DNA of 64,000 bases. It comes from Mycolicibacterium diernhoferi (lineage in GTDB: Bacteria; Actinomycetota; Actinomycetes; Mycobacteriales; Mycobacteriaceae). Within the stretch, counting starts at the first letter, position 1. Each line of letters begins with the position of its first letter. Both the position numbers and the translations under genes were made by a program. Positions 17,401 through 24,842 of the stretch are shown piece by piece. The notes beneath the pieces are model-generated. The model was given only the letters and a program-made list of their open reading frames with translations, was not told the origin of the DNA and did not search any database. The DNA lies in contig NZ_CP080332.1 in assembly GCF_019456655.1 (NCBI RefSeq), forward strand, positions 930,001 through 994,000, given 5' to 3'.

Positions 17401-18929
17401 CGGTGGGCGGTGGCCAGCGCCGGGCGACCGAGCGCCGGTTCGGGCAGGGCCCTGCGGTCCACCTTGAAGCTGGCGTTGACCGGGAAGGCGTCCATGAAGG
17501 TGTAGGTCGCCGGGATCATGAAGTCCGGAAGGATCTGCGCCAGTTCGGCATTGAGTGCGGTGGGTGGCAGCGAAGCCGCGGTGCGCAGGTAAGCCGCCAC
17601 GTAGCGCTCCCCGTCGGGCCGCGACGGTGCGGTCACCACGCTCTCCAGCACCCCGGGGATGCGGTTGAGCGCCTGTTCGATCTCACCGAGTTCCACCCGG
17701 TGGCCGCGGATCTTGACCTGATGGTCGATGCGGCCGTGGTAGAGGAACACGCCGTCGGCGCGTTGGCTGACCAGATCACCCGTGCGGTAAAGAGTTTCGC
17801 CGCCGAGTGGATCTGCGACGAACGCCGCGGCGGTCTGCTCGGGCAGATTGCGGTAGCCGGCGCCGACACAGACGCCCTGCACGCACATCTCGCCCTTCTC
17901 ACCGGGAGCGACCGGACGCAGGTCGCGGTCGCGCACGGTCAGCACGATATCGGGCAGCGCGGTACCCAGCGGGCAGTCTCCGCCGGTGCTCAGGTCGGCA
18001 TCGGTCACCTCGTGGGCGGCAATGGTGTCGGCGCATTCGGTGGGCCCGTAGCCGTTGAAGAGCACCGGGCGGGTGTCGGCATGGGTGAGCCAGCGGCGGA
18101 ACCGGTCCAACCGCAACGCTTCCCCGAGGATCAACAACCGCCGCACCCCGGCCATCTGCGCGTAGCTCTGTGGGCTGCCGTCCTCGATCAGGCCGAGTAG
18201 GCCGGTGGGCGTGTGGTTCAGGGTGTTGACACCGAAGTCGACGATGGCGGCCCGGATCCGCGGCGGGTCGTAGACGGGGGAGTCGTAGAGCACCACGGTG
18301 CCGCCGCACAGCAGCGGAGAGCAGATGGCCTTGCTGGTGATGTCGAAGCCGATGGAGGTCGCCACCAGCGCCCGAGTGTCCGGTCCGACCCCGAACCCGT
18401 CGATCATCCAGCGGTTGACGTTCACCGCGCCACGCTGGAAGTTCAGGGTGCCCTTGGGTTTTCCGGTCGAGCCGGAGGTGTAGATGGAGTACACCAGGTC
18501 ATCGGCGCGGCCCGCGGGCGGGTTGGCCGGGTCGGTGCCGTCGTCAGGGCCCAGTCGCACGACCCGCGTGTCGGTGGTGATCCCCATGGCGCGCAGTGCG
18601 TCGGCGTCACGGTCGGTGACGAGGGCGAACGGCTGGGCGTCGGCCAAGATCCCGTTGATGCGGGCGGCCGGGTAGGTCGGGTCCAGCGGGATGTAGTAGC
18701 CGCGGGCCTTGAGGATGCCCAGCAACGCGATCGGCAGCAGCGGGGTGCGGTCGCACAGGAAGGCCACCCCGGCACCCGGTGTCAGCCCGGCGTCGATCAG
18801 GCGGTGCGCGAGCCGGTTGGCCCGGCCGTTGAGCTCGGCGTAGGTCAGAGTGGCGTCGCGGTGCACGACGGCCTCGACGTCCGGGGTGCGGGCGGCCTGT
18901 TCGGCGAACAGGTCCTGGATGGTGCTCAC
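11460..18929 (-). CDS. Hybrid NRPS-PKS megasynthase: A-PCP-KS-AT-ACP-aminotransferase-C
   Basis: A single 2489-residue protein. Domains: adenylation 1-500 (A3 TSGSTGKPKG at 151, YRTGDL at 381, A10 Lys489); carrier PCP with LGGNS Ser546; ketosynthase 609-1030 (TACSSS Cys769, EAHGTGT His905, KTNIGH His945); acyltransferase 1115-1410 (GHSVGE Ser1208; HAFH at 1308-1311, the malonyl-CoA signature); ACP with GFDS Ser1527; class III PLP aminotransferase 1600-2030 (Asp1844, Lys1872); condensation 2058-2489 (HHAVCDG at 2191). No KR, DH, ER, thioesterase or reductase is present. Expected chemistry: an activated amino acid is extended by malonate and the beta-keto group is transaminated. The order resembles the cores of McyE and mycosubtilin MycA. 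The GTG start overlaps the methyltransferase stop (GTGA). Confidence 0.93.
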   Translation of the reverse strand: MSTIQDLFAEQAARTPDVEAVVHRDATLTYAELNGRANRLAHRLIDAGLTPGAGVAFLCDRTPLLPIALLGILKARGYYIPLDPTYPAARINGILADAQPFALVTDRDADALRAMGITTDTRVVRLGPDDGTDPANPPAGRADDLVYSIYTSGSTGKPKGTLNFQRGAVNVNRWMIDGFGVGPDTRALVATSIGFDITSKAICSPLLCGGTVVLYDSPVYDPPRIRAAIVDFGVNTLNHTPTGLLGLIEDGSPQSYAQMAGVRRLLILGEALRLDRFRRWLTHADTRPVLFNGYGPTECADTIAAHEVTDADLSTGGDCPLGTALPDIVLTVRDRDLRPVAPGEKGEMCVQGVCVGAGYRNLPEQTAAAFVADPLGGETLYRTGDLVSQRADGVFLYHGRIDHQVKIRGHRVELGEIEQALNRIPGVLESVVTAPSRPDGERYVAAYLRTAASLPPTALNAELAQILPDFMIPATYTFMDAFPVNASFKVDRRALPEPALGRPALATAHRPPAAELERTLTTLWEDLLGFSGVGVDDPFFELGGNSLLATRLVARVNAECGSAPGAPLSITAFFESPTIAGVAAKLAAPEPVTVVAPAAPRRPRPADGDLIAIVGMAARVPGAPDVRTFWRNLLDGVDSLELLEEDPANPDWVPVSGWATDTDTFDHTFFGYTPHEAERIDPQQRLLLQTAVAAFEDAGLATATSTLRTGIYAGVAANSYLTRNVLPHDQTGDYGLGYALVGNDKDYAATRIAYKLGLTGPAMSVQTACSSSGAALHLACQALLADDCDVALAGGASLPWQYRHGHEHIPGGALSADGKVRAFDAEATGMVLTGGGACVVLRRLQDAIADGHTVHAVIRATALNNDGAARASFTAPSIAGQRAVVRSALDRAGINARSIGVLEAHGTGTPLGDPIEVAAITESWREDTADTGFCAIGSVKTNIGHLDAAAAMAGTIKLALMLRHGERPATLHVDTPNPDCAFESSPFFVNATRNRWVTDGPRRGALSSFGFGGTNFHAILEQGPDRPVSPARREWQVLRLSARSAEALQAQITELADALAGSTESLADVAYTLDVGRNRHRYRAAVVARTPAEAAARLSDPRAVRTGRDPHARPHLVFGFPGQGAQHTGMGRRLYETESVFRGAVNQCADILLPALGVDLREVLFGAGDDGVLRGTQLAQPAIFTISYATARQWMSWGCKPHNMIGHSVGEFVAATLAGVFELEHALLILAERARLMQSMPAGGMLAVRLSEPDAQAVLDGLPAGSVAVAGVNSPQLTVLSGPHAELDTVRTQLESVGVPSTDLHTSHAFHSPMMDPIVGPFARVIAQYPRSAPALPFYSSLTGLPITAEQAQDPHYWAEQLRNAVRFAPALAHVTGTPGCVLLECGPGQNLTAAARQSGVDAVASLPHSGAAGADDAEHLATAVARLFLAGVDTDARRVHAGETRIRVGLPTYPFAKTRHWLTPQAGLPVPAAAEAAESTAPQDETRAEPADRMSAFVRTLFAEVAGVDIGPDDDHRSFLEMGFDSLLLTQITTQINQRRSVTLRFRQLLEEFPTPAALAAQLAQLESGADTPAPKVFGAGARISTNADEALTPRQRAALDEFIARYTARTARSRSYADEHRPHLADPRAVSGFRPLWKDLVYPIVADTSKGPRFTDIDGNDYVDITNGFGSVFFGHRPDFLVEAVHAQVERDIIIGPQNAVAGECAKLFGEMTGHERVAFCNTGSEAVLAAIRLARTVTGRNLIVQHEGDYHGITDEVLVRSTPSGRTVPAAPGVPAESVANTIVLEYGTAESLAVLRERAHELAAVLIEPVQSRKPDLQPADYVREVRKICDESGAALIMDEVVCGFRVHWAGAQGVWGVKADIGCYGKVFGAGLPVGALAGTARFMDALDGGSWQFGDDSMPEVGVTYFAGTFVRHPLTMAVVHATLQHMKNNPGLQEQVNATAEGLVDRLNALFRSEGVPMHIGRFGSLMKPEWTQELAFGELFYYFLREAGVNAWDARPNYLTTEHGEAEVQSIVDAFAYAIAQMKQGGFFDDVAPTAELFGATVSADGATMSLPSTESQREVWMAARFVGDDSVAYNEGLSLSLDGKLHEWALRHALQTLLDRHESLRARFSRDGRSLLIDTARELDLAVHDLSGLDEPTRTAALNRIHEHEMSSRFDLRNGPLVRFRLVRLGAERHALLFIAHHAVCDGWSGAVVLSELAALYSAQVEGRGAELPAAPRYADYSAIEHHFLRSREGQLHQDYWLKQLREVPAPPQMPGDISPAADDDLSAARVDRPLDAELVTRLRSVGSAHGASLVATMLTGFAALLQRRTGQDDLVIGLAAAGQSFHGQGHLVGHCVNLLPLRLQISEVDGFTDALRATRGALLDAYDHQGVSMGTLLQHLSLPRVGNRPPLVSIVFNIDVRDDDIRHTGLTVGYETLVRRAETFELFINVVDNGTTMVLEASYRTALYSAEFIRNLLAQFENLLRNVCDNPAAALRRL

Positions 18930-19807
18930 GCGGCGGCCTTGCGGGCGCAGACGGTCAGGAAGCGCATGCCCGACACCTCGGTCTCGTATCGTTCGGCCAC
19001 CTCCCAGCCCGCCCGGCCGAGCAGATACGGGTGGTTGTGGCAGAAGCTGAACTCACCGCCGTGCGGGCGGGATGCGGTCTCGGTGGTCAGGTCATAGCCG
19101 GCGTAGACCGGTTCGGTGATCAGCCACCAGCCGCCGCGTTCGGCCGTGATCCGGTAGAGCTCGGTGACCTTCTCCTCGGGCAGGTACTCCAGGACGCCGG
19201 CGTTGGAGAAGTACGCCCAGCCCGTGCCCGCGTTCGCGTCGATCCAGGACACCGCCTCGGCGGCGACGAACCCCAACCGGTCGTCGTGCTGCCAGCGGCG
19301 GGCGTTGGTGCGGGTCGCCTCGGCGTTGATGTCGACGCCGACGAAGCGCCCGATCTCGGGTAGTCGGTGGCTGAGGTACTCCAGGGCCAGCCCGTTGCCG
19401 CTGCCGATCTCGCACAGCGTGGGGCAGGTGCGGGCCGCCAGTTCCTCGCGCAGGAACGCCAGCGGGCGGGCGTGTTCGGCCAGGAACCACTGCTCGAACC
19501 GGTCGGCGATGCCCGGGTCGGTGCTGAACCGGGCACCGCCGGGCCCGGCCCAGAACCGCTGGTGCAGCGCGCTCAGGGCCGGCCAGTCGGCCGGGGTCGC
19601 ACGGTGGGTCCAGCCGGCCATCATCAGCCGGTCGGTCGGCGAGAAGGTGGCCGGGTCGCCCTGTGCCAGCAGGGACCGGCCGTAGCGGGGCCGCAGGCGC
19701 AGCAGCGCGCGACCGAGGCCGATCTTGACCGCTCGCCGCCGGCCGGCCGCGGGAAGGGCGAACGGATAACGGATCCCGGCCTCGCGGATAGGTAGCTGAT
19801 CTGTCAC
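18926..19807 (-). CDS. SAM-dependent methyltransferase of the NRPS-PKS operon
   Basis: A 293-residue class I methyltransferase. Motif I reads LCEIGSGNGLALEYL, followed by the acidic strand-2 end FVGVDINAEATRTNARRW; the N-terminal 130 residues are a helical extension seen in methyltransferases of natural-product clusters. The start is GTG 19807 with AGGGAAA about 5 nt upstream. Its stop overlaps the start of the megasynthase, so the two are translated as a pair. It could methylate the carrier-bound chain or the released product (N-, O- or C-); the sequence does not decide which. It is the first gene of the leftward operon. Confidence 0.85.
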   Translation of the reverse strand: MTDQLPIREAGIRYPFALPAAGRRRAVKIGLGRALLRLRPRYGRSLLAQGDPATFSPTDRLMMAGWTHRATPADWPALSALHQRFWAGPGGARFSTDPGIADRFEQWFLAEHARPLAFLREELAARTCPTLCEIGSGNGLALEYLSHRLPEIGRFVGVDINAEATRTNARRWQHDDRLGFVAAEAVSWIDANAGTGWAYFSNAGVLEYLPEEKVTELYRITAERGGWWLITEPVYAGYDLTTETASRPHGGEFSFCHNHPYLLGRAGWEVAERYETEVSGMRFLTVCARKAAA

Positions 19808-19827
19808 AGAGATTTCCCTAACTATGC

Positions 19828-19844
19828 ATAATCGGGATGATTAT
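19828..19844. promoter_or_regulatory. Inverted repeat in the promoter of the NRPS-PKS operon
   Basis: ATAATC-GGGAT-GATTAT is a perfect 6-bp inverted repeat with a 5-nt centre, 21 bp upstream of the methyltransferase GTG, in an AT-rich patch that is unusual for this window. It lies in the 183-bp divergent region shared with hemL. A binding site for a regulator is plausible; no regulator gene is adjacent. Confidence 0.35.
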
Positions 19845-19941
19845 CCGTTAAAGCAGGGATTTTGCACGAAGTCGAGAGTTTGCGATACCGCTGTGTGGGA
19901 TTTGCCACGTACCGAGCTTGCGGGCCCGGCGGAAAGCGTCC

Positions 19942-19956
19942 ACTACACCCTGTAGT
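19942..19956. promoter_or_regulatory. Small inverted repeat upstream of hemL
   Basis: ACTACA-CCC-TGTAGT is a perfect 6-bp inverted repeat 34 bp before the hemL ATG. It is placed where it could affect hemL transcription. No known operator is recognised. Confidence 0.25.
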
Positions 19957-19990
19957 TGCCGGGGCGGCGCTGACTGGGACACTGGAGGCC

Positions 19991-21301
19991 ATGAGTTTGT
20001 CCGTATCGGCATCCGCAGCGTTGTTCGCCGACGCGTCCTCGGTGATCCCCGGAGGGGTGAACTCCCCGGTGCGGGCGTTCAGCGCAGTCGGCGGCACGCC
20101 GCGCTTCATCACCTCGGCCAACGGCTACTGGCTGACCGACGCCGACGGCAATCGCTACGTCGATCTGGTGTGCTCGTGGGGCCCGATGATCCTCGGCCAT
20201 GCGCACCCCGAGATCGTCGAGGCCGTGCAGCGCGTCGCCGCGGACGGGCTGTCCTTCGGCGCCCCGACCCCCGCGGAGACCGAGCTGGCCCGCGAACTCG
20301 TCGACCGGGTCGGCCCGGTGGAGCGCATCCGGTTCGTCAACTCCGGCACCGAGGCGACCATGAGCGCCATCCGGCTGGCCCGCGGGTTCACCGGCCGCCC
20401 CAAGATCATCAAGTTCTCCGGCTGCTACCACGGCCACAGCGATGCCCTGCTGGCCGACGCCGGTTCCGGTGTGGCGACGCTGGGGCTGCCGTCCTCCCCG
20501 GGGGTCACCGGTGCGGCCGCCGCCGACACCATCGTGCTGCCCTATAACGACGTCGCCGCCGTGGAAGAAACCTTCGCCGCCCACGGTGAGCAGATCGCCT
20601 GCGTCATCACCGAGGCCAGCCCCGGCAACATGGGCACCGTGGCGCCGCTGCCCGGCTACAACGCGGCGCTACGCCGGATCACCGCCGCGTACGGCGCGCT
20701 GTTGATCCTCGACGAGGTGATGACCGGATTCCGGGTCAGCCGGGCCGGCTGGTACGGCCTCGATCCGGTAGACGCCGACCTGTTCACGTTCGGCAAGGTG
20801 ATGAGCGGTGGGCTGCCCGCCGCCGCATTCGGGGGCCGCGCCGAGGTGATGGAACGGCTCGCGCCGCTCGGCCCGGTCTATCAGGCGGGCACGCTGTCCG
20901 GGAACCCGGTGGCCATGGCCGCCGGACTGGCCACCCTGCGCGCCGCCGACGACGCCGTCTACGCCACGCTCGACGCCAACGCCGACCGGTTGGACGCCCT
21001 GCTCACCGGGGCGCTCACCGAAGCCTCCGTCGCGCACCGGATCGCGCGCGCCGGAAGCTTCCTGACGGTCTTCTTCGGGGAGTCCACCCCCACCGACTTC
21101 GCCTCCGCCAAGGCCACCGAGACCTGGCGTTACCCGGCCTTCTTCCATGCGCTGCTGGACGCCGGGGTGTACCCGCCCTGCAGCGCCTTCGAGACGTGGT
21201 TCGTGTCAACGGCTCTCGATGACGATGCGTTCGACAAGATCGCCGCCGCCCTGCCGCACGCCGCCCGGGCTGCCGCGCAAGCCGCCAGGCCCATGCAGTG
21301 A
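19991..21301 (+). CDS. hemL: Glutamate-1-semialdehyde 2,1-aminomutase
   Basis: A 436-residue PLP enzyme converting glutamate-1-semialdehyde to 5-aminolevulinate, the substrate of hemB. Family marks: [13 protein letters not shown] near the N terminus, [30 protein letters not shown] with Asp241, and [16 protein letters not shown] with PLP-binding Lys269. The ATG at 19991 is chosen. GGAGG lies only 2 nt before it, too close for a normal ribosome-binding site, but GACACT (19978-19983) is 7 nt upstream and would give a leaderless message. It heads an operon running into the cytochrome c maturation genes. It is related to the aminotransferase domain of the neighbouring megasynthase. Confidence 0.96.
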   Translation: MSLSVSASAALFADASSVIPGGVNSPVRAFSAVGGTPRFITSANGYWLTDADGNRYVDLVCSWGPMILGHAHPEIVEAVQRVAADGLSFGAPTPAETELARELVDRVGPVERIRFVNSGTEATMSAIRLARGFTGRPKIIKFSGCYHGHSDALLADAGSGVATLGLPSSPGVTGAAAADTIVLPYNDVAAVEETFAAHGEQIACVITEASPGNMGTVAPLPGYNAALRRITAAYGALLILDEVMTGFRVSRAGWYGLDPVDADLFTFGKVMSGGLPAAAFGGRAEVMERLAPLGPVYQAGTLSGNPVAMAAGLATLRAADDAVYATLDANADRLDALLTGALTEASVAHRIARAGSFLTVFFGESTPTDFASAKATETWRYPAFFHALLDAGVYPPCSAFETWFVSTALDDDAFDKIAAALPHAARAAAQAARPMQ

Positions 21302-21918
21302 GCGCCCCCGTCCGCACGACGGTGCACGTCATGCGTCACGGTGAGGTGTTCAATCCGGAGAAGGTGCTCTACGGCCGGTTGCCCGGCTACAACCTGTCCG
21401 ACCGTGGCCGCGCGCAGGCCCAGTCGGCGGCGGACTGGCTCGCGTCCAAGGACGTCACCTACGTGGTGGCCTCGCCGCTGGAACGGGCGCAGCAGACCGC
21501 GGCGCCGATCGCCGCCGTGCACGGGCTGGACATCGATACAGACACCGATTTGATCGAATCGTGGAACGACTTCGAGGGAAAGCGGGTGGCGCCCGGCGAC
21601 GGTGCCCTGCGTGACCCGCGGAACTGGCCCAAGCTGCGCAACCCGCGCAAACCGTCGTGGGGTGAGCCCTACGACGAGATCGCGCCGCGGATGATCGCCG
21701 CGTTGCACCGGGCCCGCAAGGAGGCGGCCGGGCACGAGGCCGTCTGCGTCAGCCACCAACTGCCGGTGGAGACGCTGCGCCGGGCGATGACCGGGCGCAA
21801 GCTGCCGCATCTCCCGCTGCCGAACAGCCGGCTGTGCAATCTGGCGTCGATCACCTCGTTCACCTTCGACGACGACCGCCTGATCCGGTGGGGTTATACG
21901 GAGCCCTGGGGTATCTAG
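21298..21918 (+). CDS. Histidine phosphatase-family protein (phosphoglycerate mutase-like)
   Basis: A 206-residue protein of the histidine phosphatase superfamily. [12 protein letters not shown] gives the RHG catalytic motif with His14; [16 protein letters not shown] is the conserved second arginine segment; [14 protein letters not shown] supplies the second catalytic histidine. Catalytic residues therefore appear complete. The GTG start overlaps the hemL stop by 4 nt. In mycobacteria the gene always lies between hemL and the thioredoxin-like gene (Rv0525 position), but its substrate is not established. Confidence 0.88.
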   Translation: MSAPVRTTVHVMRHGEVFNPEKVLYGRLPGYNLSDRGRAQAQSAADWLASKDVTYVVASPLERAQQTAAPIAAVHGLDIDTDTDLIESWNDFEGKRVAPGDGALRDPRNWPKLRNPRKPSWGEPYDEIAPRMIAALHRARKEAAGHEAVCVSHQLPVETLRRAMTGRKLPHLPLPNSRLCNLASITSFTFDDDRLIRWGYTEPWGI

Positions 21919-22502
21919 TGAAACTGCTTGTCGCCCTGGCGATGTCGCTGGCGTTGCTGGTCACCGGCTGTAGTACCGGCGACGACGCCGTCGCTCAGGG
22001 CGGGACGTTCGAGTTCGTCGCGCCCGGCGGAAAGACCGACATCTTCTACGATCCGCCCGAATCGCGAGGCACTCCGGGCGCGCTGGCCGGACCGGATCTG
22101 ATGGACCCGGACCGGACGCTGGCGTTGTCGGATTTCCCCGGCCAGGTCGTCGTGATCAACATCTGGGGTCAGTGGTGTGGCCCGTGCCGGTCGGAGATGC
22201 CGCATCTGCAGCAGGTCTACGACGACACGCGTGACCTCGGCGTGCAGTTCCTGGGCATCGATGTGCGAGACAACAACCGGGATGCCGCAGTCGATTTCAT
22301 CACCGACCGAAACATCACCTTCCCGTCGATCTACGACCCGTCGATGCGCACCATGATCGCGTTCGGCGGGAAGTTCCCGACCACCGTCATCCCATCGACG
22401 CTGGTGCTGGACCGCCGGCACAGGGTGGCCGCGGTGTTCCTGCGTGAGCTGCTGGCCGAGGATCTGCAACCGGTGGTCGAACGCCTGGCGGCCGAAAAGT
22501 GA
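21918..22502 (+). CDS. Thioredoxin-like lipoprotein of cytochrome c maturation (ResA/TlpA type)
   Basis: A 194-residue secreted protein. The first 18 residues form a lipoprotein signal (LALLVTGC, lipobox Cys18). A TlpA/ResA domain follows with the redox motif WCGPC (Cys87/Cys90) and a cis-Pro region near [14 protein letters not shown]. It would keep the CXXCH haem-binding cysteines of apocytochrome c reduced outside the membrane, receiving electrons from CcdA next to it. The GTG at 21918 shares one base with the preceding stop. Homologous position Rv0526. Confidence 0.92.
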   Translation: MKLLVALAMSLALLVTGCSTGDDAVAQGGTFEFVAPGGKTDIFYDPPESRGTPGALAGPDLMDPDRTLALSDFPGQVVVINIWGQWCGPCRSEMPHLQQVYDDTRDLGVQFLGIDVRDNNRDAAVDFITDRNITFPSIYDPSMRTMIAFGGKFPTTVIPSTLVLDRRHRVAAVFLRELLAEDLQPVVERLAAEK

Positions 22503-22509
22503 TTGCGCG

Positions 22510-23277
22510 ATGACCGATCTCATCACCGGTGGGCCGCTGCTGCTGGCCATCGGGCTGAGCCTGCTGGCCGGGTTGGTGTCGTTCGCGTCGCCGTGCGTGG
22601 TGCCGCTGGTGCCCGGATACCTGTCCTATCTCGCCGGCGTGGTCGGGGTCGCCGAGGGTTCGGTGGGGGCAGAGAACTCGGCGCGCGGGGGCCGCTGGCG
22701 GGTGGCCGGCGCGGCCGGCCTGTTCGTGGCGGGGTTCACCGTGGTGTTCCTGCTCGGCAGCGTCGCGGTGCTCGGCATGACCACCGCACTGATCACCAAT
22801 CAGGAACTGCTGCAACGCATCGGCGGTGTGGTGACGATCGCGATGGGTCTGGTGTTCATCGGGTTCGTCCCGCTGCTGCAACGCGAGGCACGCTTCGCGC
22901 CGCGTCAGCTGTCCACGCTGGCGGGGGCGCCGTTGCTGGGGGCGGTCTTCGCGCTGGGCTGGACGCCGTGCCTGGGGCCGACCCTGACCGCGGTGATCGC
23001 GGTGTCCTCGGCCACCGAGGGGTCCGCGGTGGCGCGTGGGATCACCCTGGTGATCGCCTACTGCCTCGGCCTGGGACTGCCGTTCATCCTGCTCGCCTTC
23101 GGGTCGGCGCGGGCGGTCCGCGGACTGGGCTGGCTGCGGGCGCACACCCGCGGCATCCAGGTTTTCGGCGGGATTCTGATGATCGCGGTGGGTGTCGCGC
23201 TGGTGACCGGATTGTGGGGAGATTTTGTGGCCTGGGTGCGCGATGCCTTCGTCAGCGATGTGAGGTTGCCGATATGA
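22510..23277 (+). CDS. ccdA: Cytochrome c biogenesis thiol-disulfide transporter CcdA
   Basis: A 255-residue polytopic protein with six hydrophobic helices. The paired membrane cysteines of the DsbD/CcdA family are present: Cys29 in [14 protein letters not shown] and Cys154 in [10 protein letters not shown]. It carries reducing equivalents from cytoplasmic thioredoxin across the membrane to the TlpA-like lipoprotein encoded just upstream. It starts at ATG 22510, 7 nt after that gene, and overlaps resB by 4 nt (ATGA at 23274-23277). Confidence 0.94.
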   Translation: MTDLITGGPLLLAIGLSLLAGLVSFASPCVVPLVPGYLSYLAGVVGVAEGSVGAENSARGGRWRVAGAAGLFVAGFTVVFLLGSVAVLGMTTALITNQELLQRIGGVVTIAMGLVFIGFVPLLQREARFAPRQLSTLAGAPLLGAVFALGWTPCLGPTLTAVIAVSSATEGSAVARGITLVIAYCLGLGLPFILLAFGSARAVRGLGWLRAHTRGIQVFGGILMIAVGVALVTGLWGDFVAWVRDAFVSDVRLPI

Positions 23278-24836
23278 GAGCGCTCAGAAACGCGTGGGCG
23301 CTGATCCGCAACACCTGGCGCACGCTCACCTCGATGGGCACCGCGCTGGTGCTGCTGTTCCTGTTGGCGCTGGCCGCCATCCCGGGAGCGCTGCTGCCCC
23401 AGCGCAGCCTGAACGCCGCCAAGGTCGACGCGTACCTCGTCGAGCACCCCACCATCGGGCCCTGGCTGGACCGGCTACAGGGCTTCGACGTGTTCTCCAG
23501 CTTCTGGTTCACCGCCATCTATGTGCTGTTGTTCGTCTCGCTGGTCGGCTGTCTGACCCCGCGCCTGTTCGAGCACATCAAGAGCCTGCGCGCGGTGCCG
23601 GTGCCCGCGCCGCGCAACCTGTCCCGGCTGCCCAAGCATCACGAGGCCGAGGTGGCGGCGGAGCCGGCGCGGCTGGCGGCGACCATGAACGAGCGGCTGA
23701 GGGGCTGGCGGCGCACCACCCGCCACACCGGTGAGGCCGGCGAGGTCACCGAGATTTCGGCGGAGAAGGGATACCTGCGCGAGTTCGGCAACATCGTCTT
23801 CCACTTCTCGCTGCTGGGTCTGCTGGTGGCCATCGCCGCGGGCAAGCTGTTCGGCTACGAGGGCAACGTCATCGTCATCGCCGACGGCGGTCCCGGTTTC
23901 TGCTCGGCATCGCCGGCCGCCTTCGATTCGTTCCGCGCGGGCAACACCGTCGACGGCACCTCGCTGTACCCGATCTGCGTGAAGGTCAACGATTTCGACG
24001 CCGACTACCTGCCCAGCGGGCAGGCGCTCACCTTCGCGGCCAACATCGAGTACCAGGCCGGTGACGACCTGACCACCAACACCTGGAACGACTACCGCCT
24101 CGAGGTCAACCATCCGCTGCGGGTCGGCGGGGACCGGGTGTACCTGCAGGGCCACGGCTACGCGCCGACGTTCACCGTCACCTTCCCGGACGGTCAGTTC
24201 CGCACCCAGACGGTGCAGTGGCGTCCCGACGACCCGCAGACACTGCTGTCCTCCGGGGTGATCCGGGTGGACCCGCCCGCCGGCAGCTACCCCGACGCCG
24301 ACGAGCGCCGCAAACAACAGATCGCGATCCAGGGTCTGTTCGCGCCGACCGAGCACCTGGAGGGCACCCTGCTGTCCTCCAGCTTCCCGGCGCTGAACAA
24401 GCCGGCGGTGGCCGTCGACATCTACCGCGGCGACACCGGCCTGGACACCGGCCGCCCGCAGTCCATCTTCGATCTGGATCCCCGGCTGATCGGCCAGGGC
24501 CGGCTCAACAAGGAGGCCCGGGTCAACCTCGGGGTGGGCGAGGAGACGCGGCTCGACGACGGCACCACCGTTCGTTTCGACGGTGCCGTGCCGTTCATCA
24601 ACCTGCAGGTGTCCCACGATCCGGCGCAGATCTGGGTGCTGGTGTTCTCGCTGACCATGATGGCCGGGTTGGTGGTGTCGCTGGTGGTGCGGCGCCGACG
24701 CGTCTGGGTTCGGATTACGCCCGGTCCTGCGGGTACCGTGAGCGTCGAGCTCGGGGGATTGGCCCGCACCGACAATTCCGGGTGGGGCGACGAGTTCGAG
24801 CGGTTGACGGACCGACTGCTCACGGACGGGAAGTAA
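23274..24836 (+). CDS. resB: Cytochrome c biogenesis protein ResB (CcsB-type)
   Basis: A 520-residue subunit of the System II haem-ligation complex. Three N-terminal helices (about residues 20-40, 74-95 and 167-187) and one near the C terminus (about 462-482) flank a large extracytoplasmic domain. The opening [20 protein letters not shown] and the segment [20 protein letters not shown] are typical of ResB. With CcsA it forms the cytochrome c synthetase that attaches haem to apocytochrome c. The open frame continues 771 nt upstream, but that part is a shadow of ccdA. The ATG at 23274 overlaps the ccdA stop. Confidence 0.93.
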   Translation: MRALRNAWALIRNTWRTLTSMGTALVLLFLLALAAIPGALLPQRSLNAAKVDAYLVEHPTIGPWLDRLQGFDVFSSFWFTAIYVLLFVSLVGCLTPRLFEHIKSLRAVPVPAPRNLSRLPKHHEAEVAAEPARLAATMNERLRGWRRTTRHTGEAGEVTEISAEKGYLREFGNIVFHFSLLGLLVAIAAGKLFGYEGNVIVIADGGPGFCSASPAAFDSFRAGNTVDGTSLYPICVKVNDFDADYLPSGQALTFAANIEYQAGDDLTTNTWNDYRLEVNHPLRVGGDRVYLQGHGYAPTFTVTFPDGQFRTQTVQWRPDDPQTLLSSGVIRVDPPAGSYPDADERRKQQIAIQGLFAPTEHLEGTLLSSSFPALNKPAVAVDIYRGDTGLDTGRPQSIFDLDPRLIGQGRLNKEARVNLGVGEETRLDDGTTVRFDGAVPFINLQVSHDPAQIWVLVFSLTMMAGLVVSLVVRRRRVWVRITPGPAGTVSVELGGLARTDNSGWGDEFERLTDRLLTDGK

Positions 24837-24842
24837 GGGCTT

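Noticed and set aside
17430..18929. First domain of the megasynthase as a fatty acyl-AMP ligase
   Set aside because: Asp196 at the alpha-amine position, PCP-type carrier next to it and standard amino-acid A-domain motifs argue for amino-acid activation.
22503..23273. In-frame N-terminal extension of resB by 257 codons
   Set aside because: Lies entirely within ccdA in another frame and has Arg/Gly-rich shadow composition; ATG 23274 gives the normal ResB start and an ATGA overlap.
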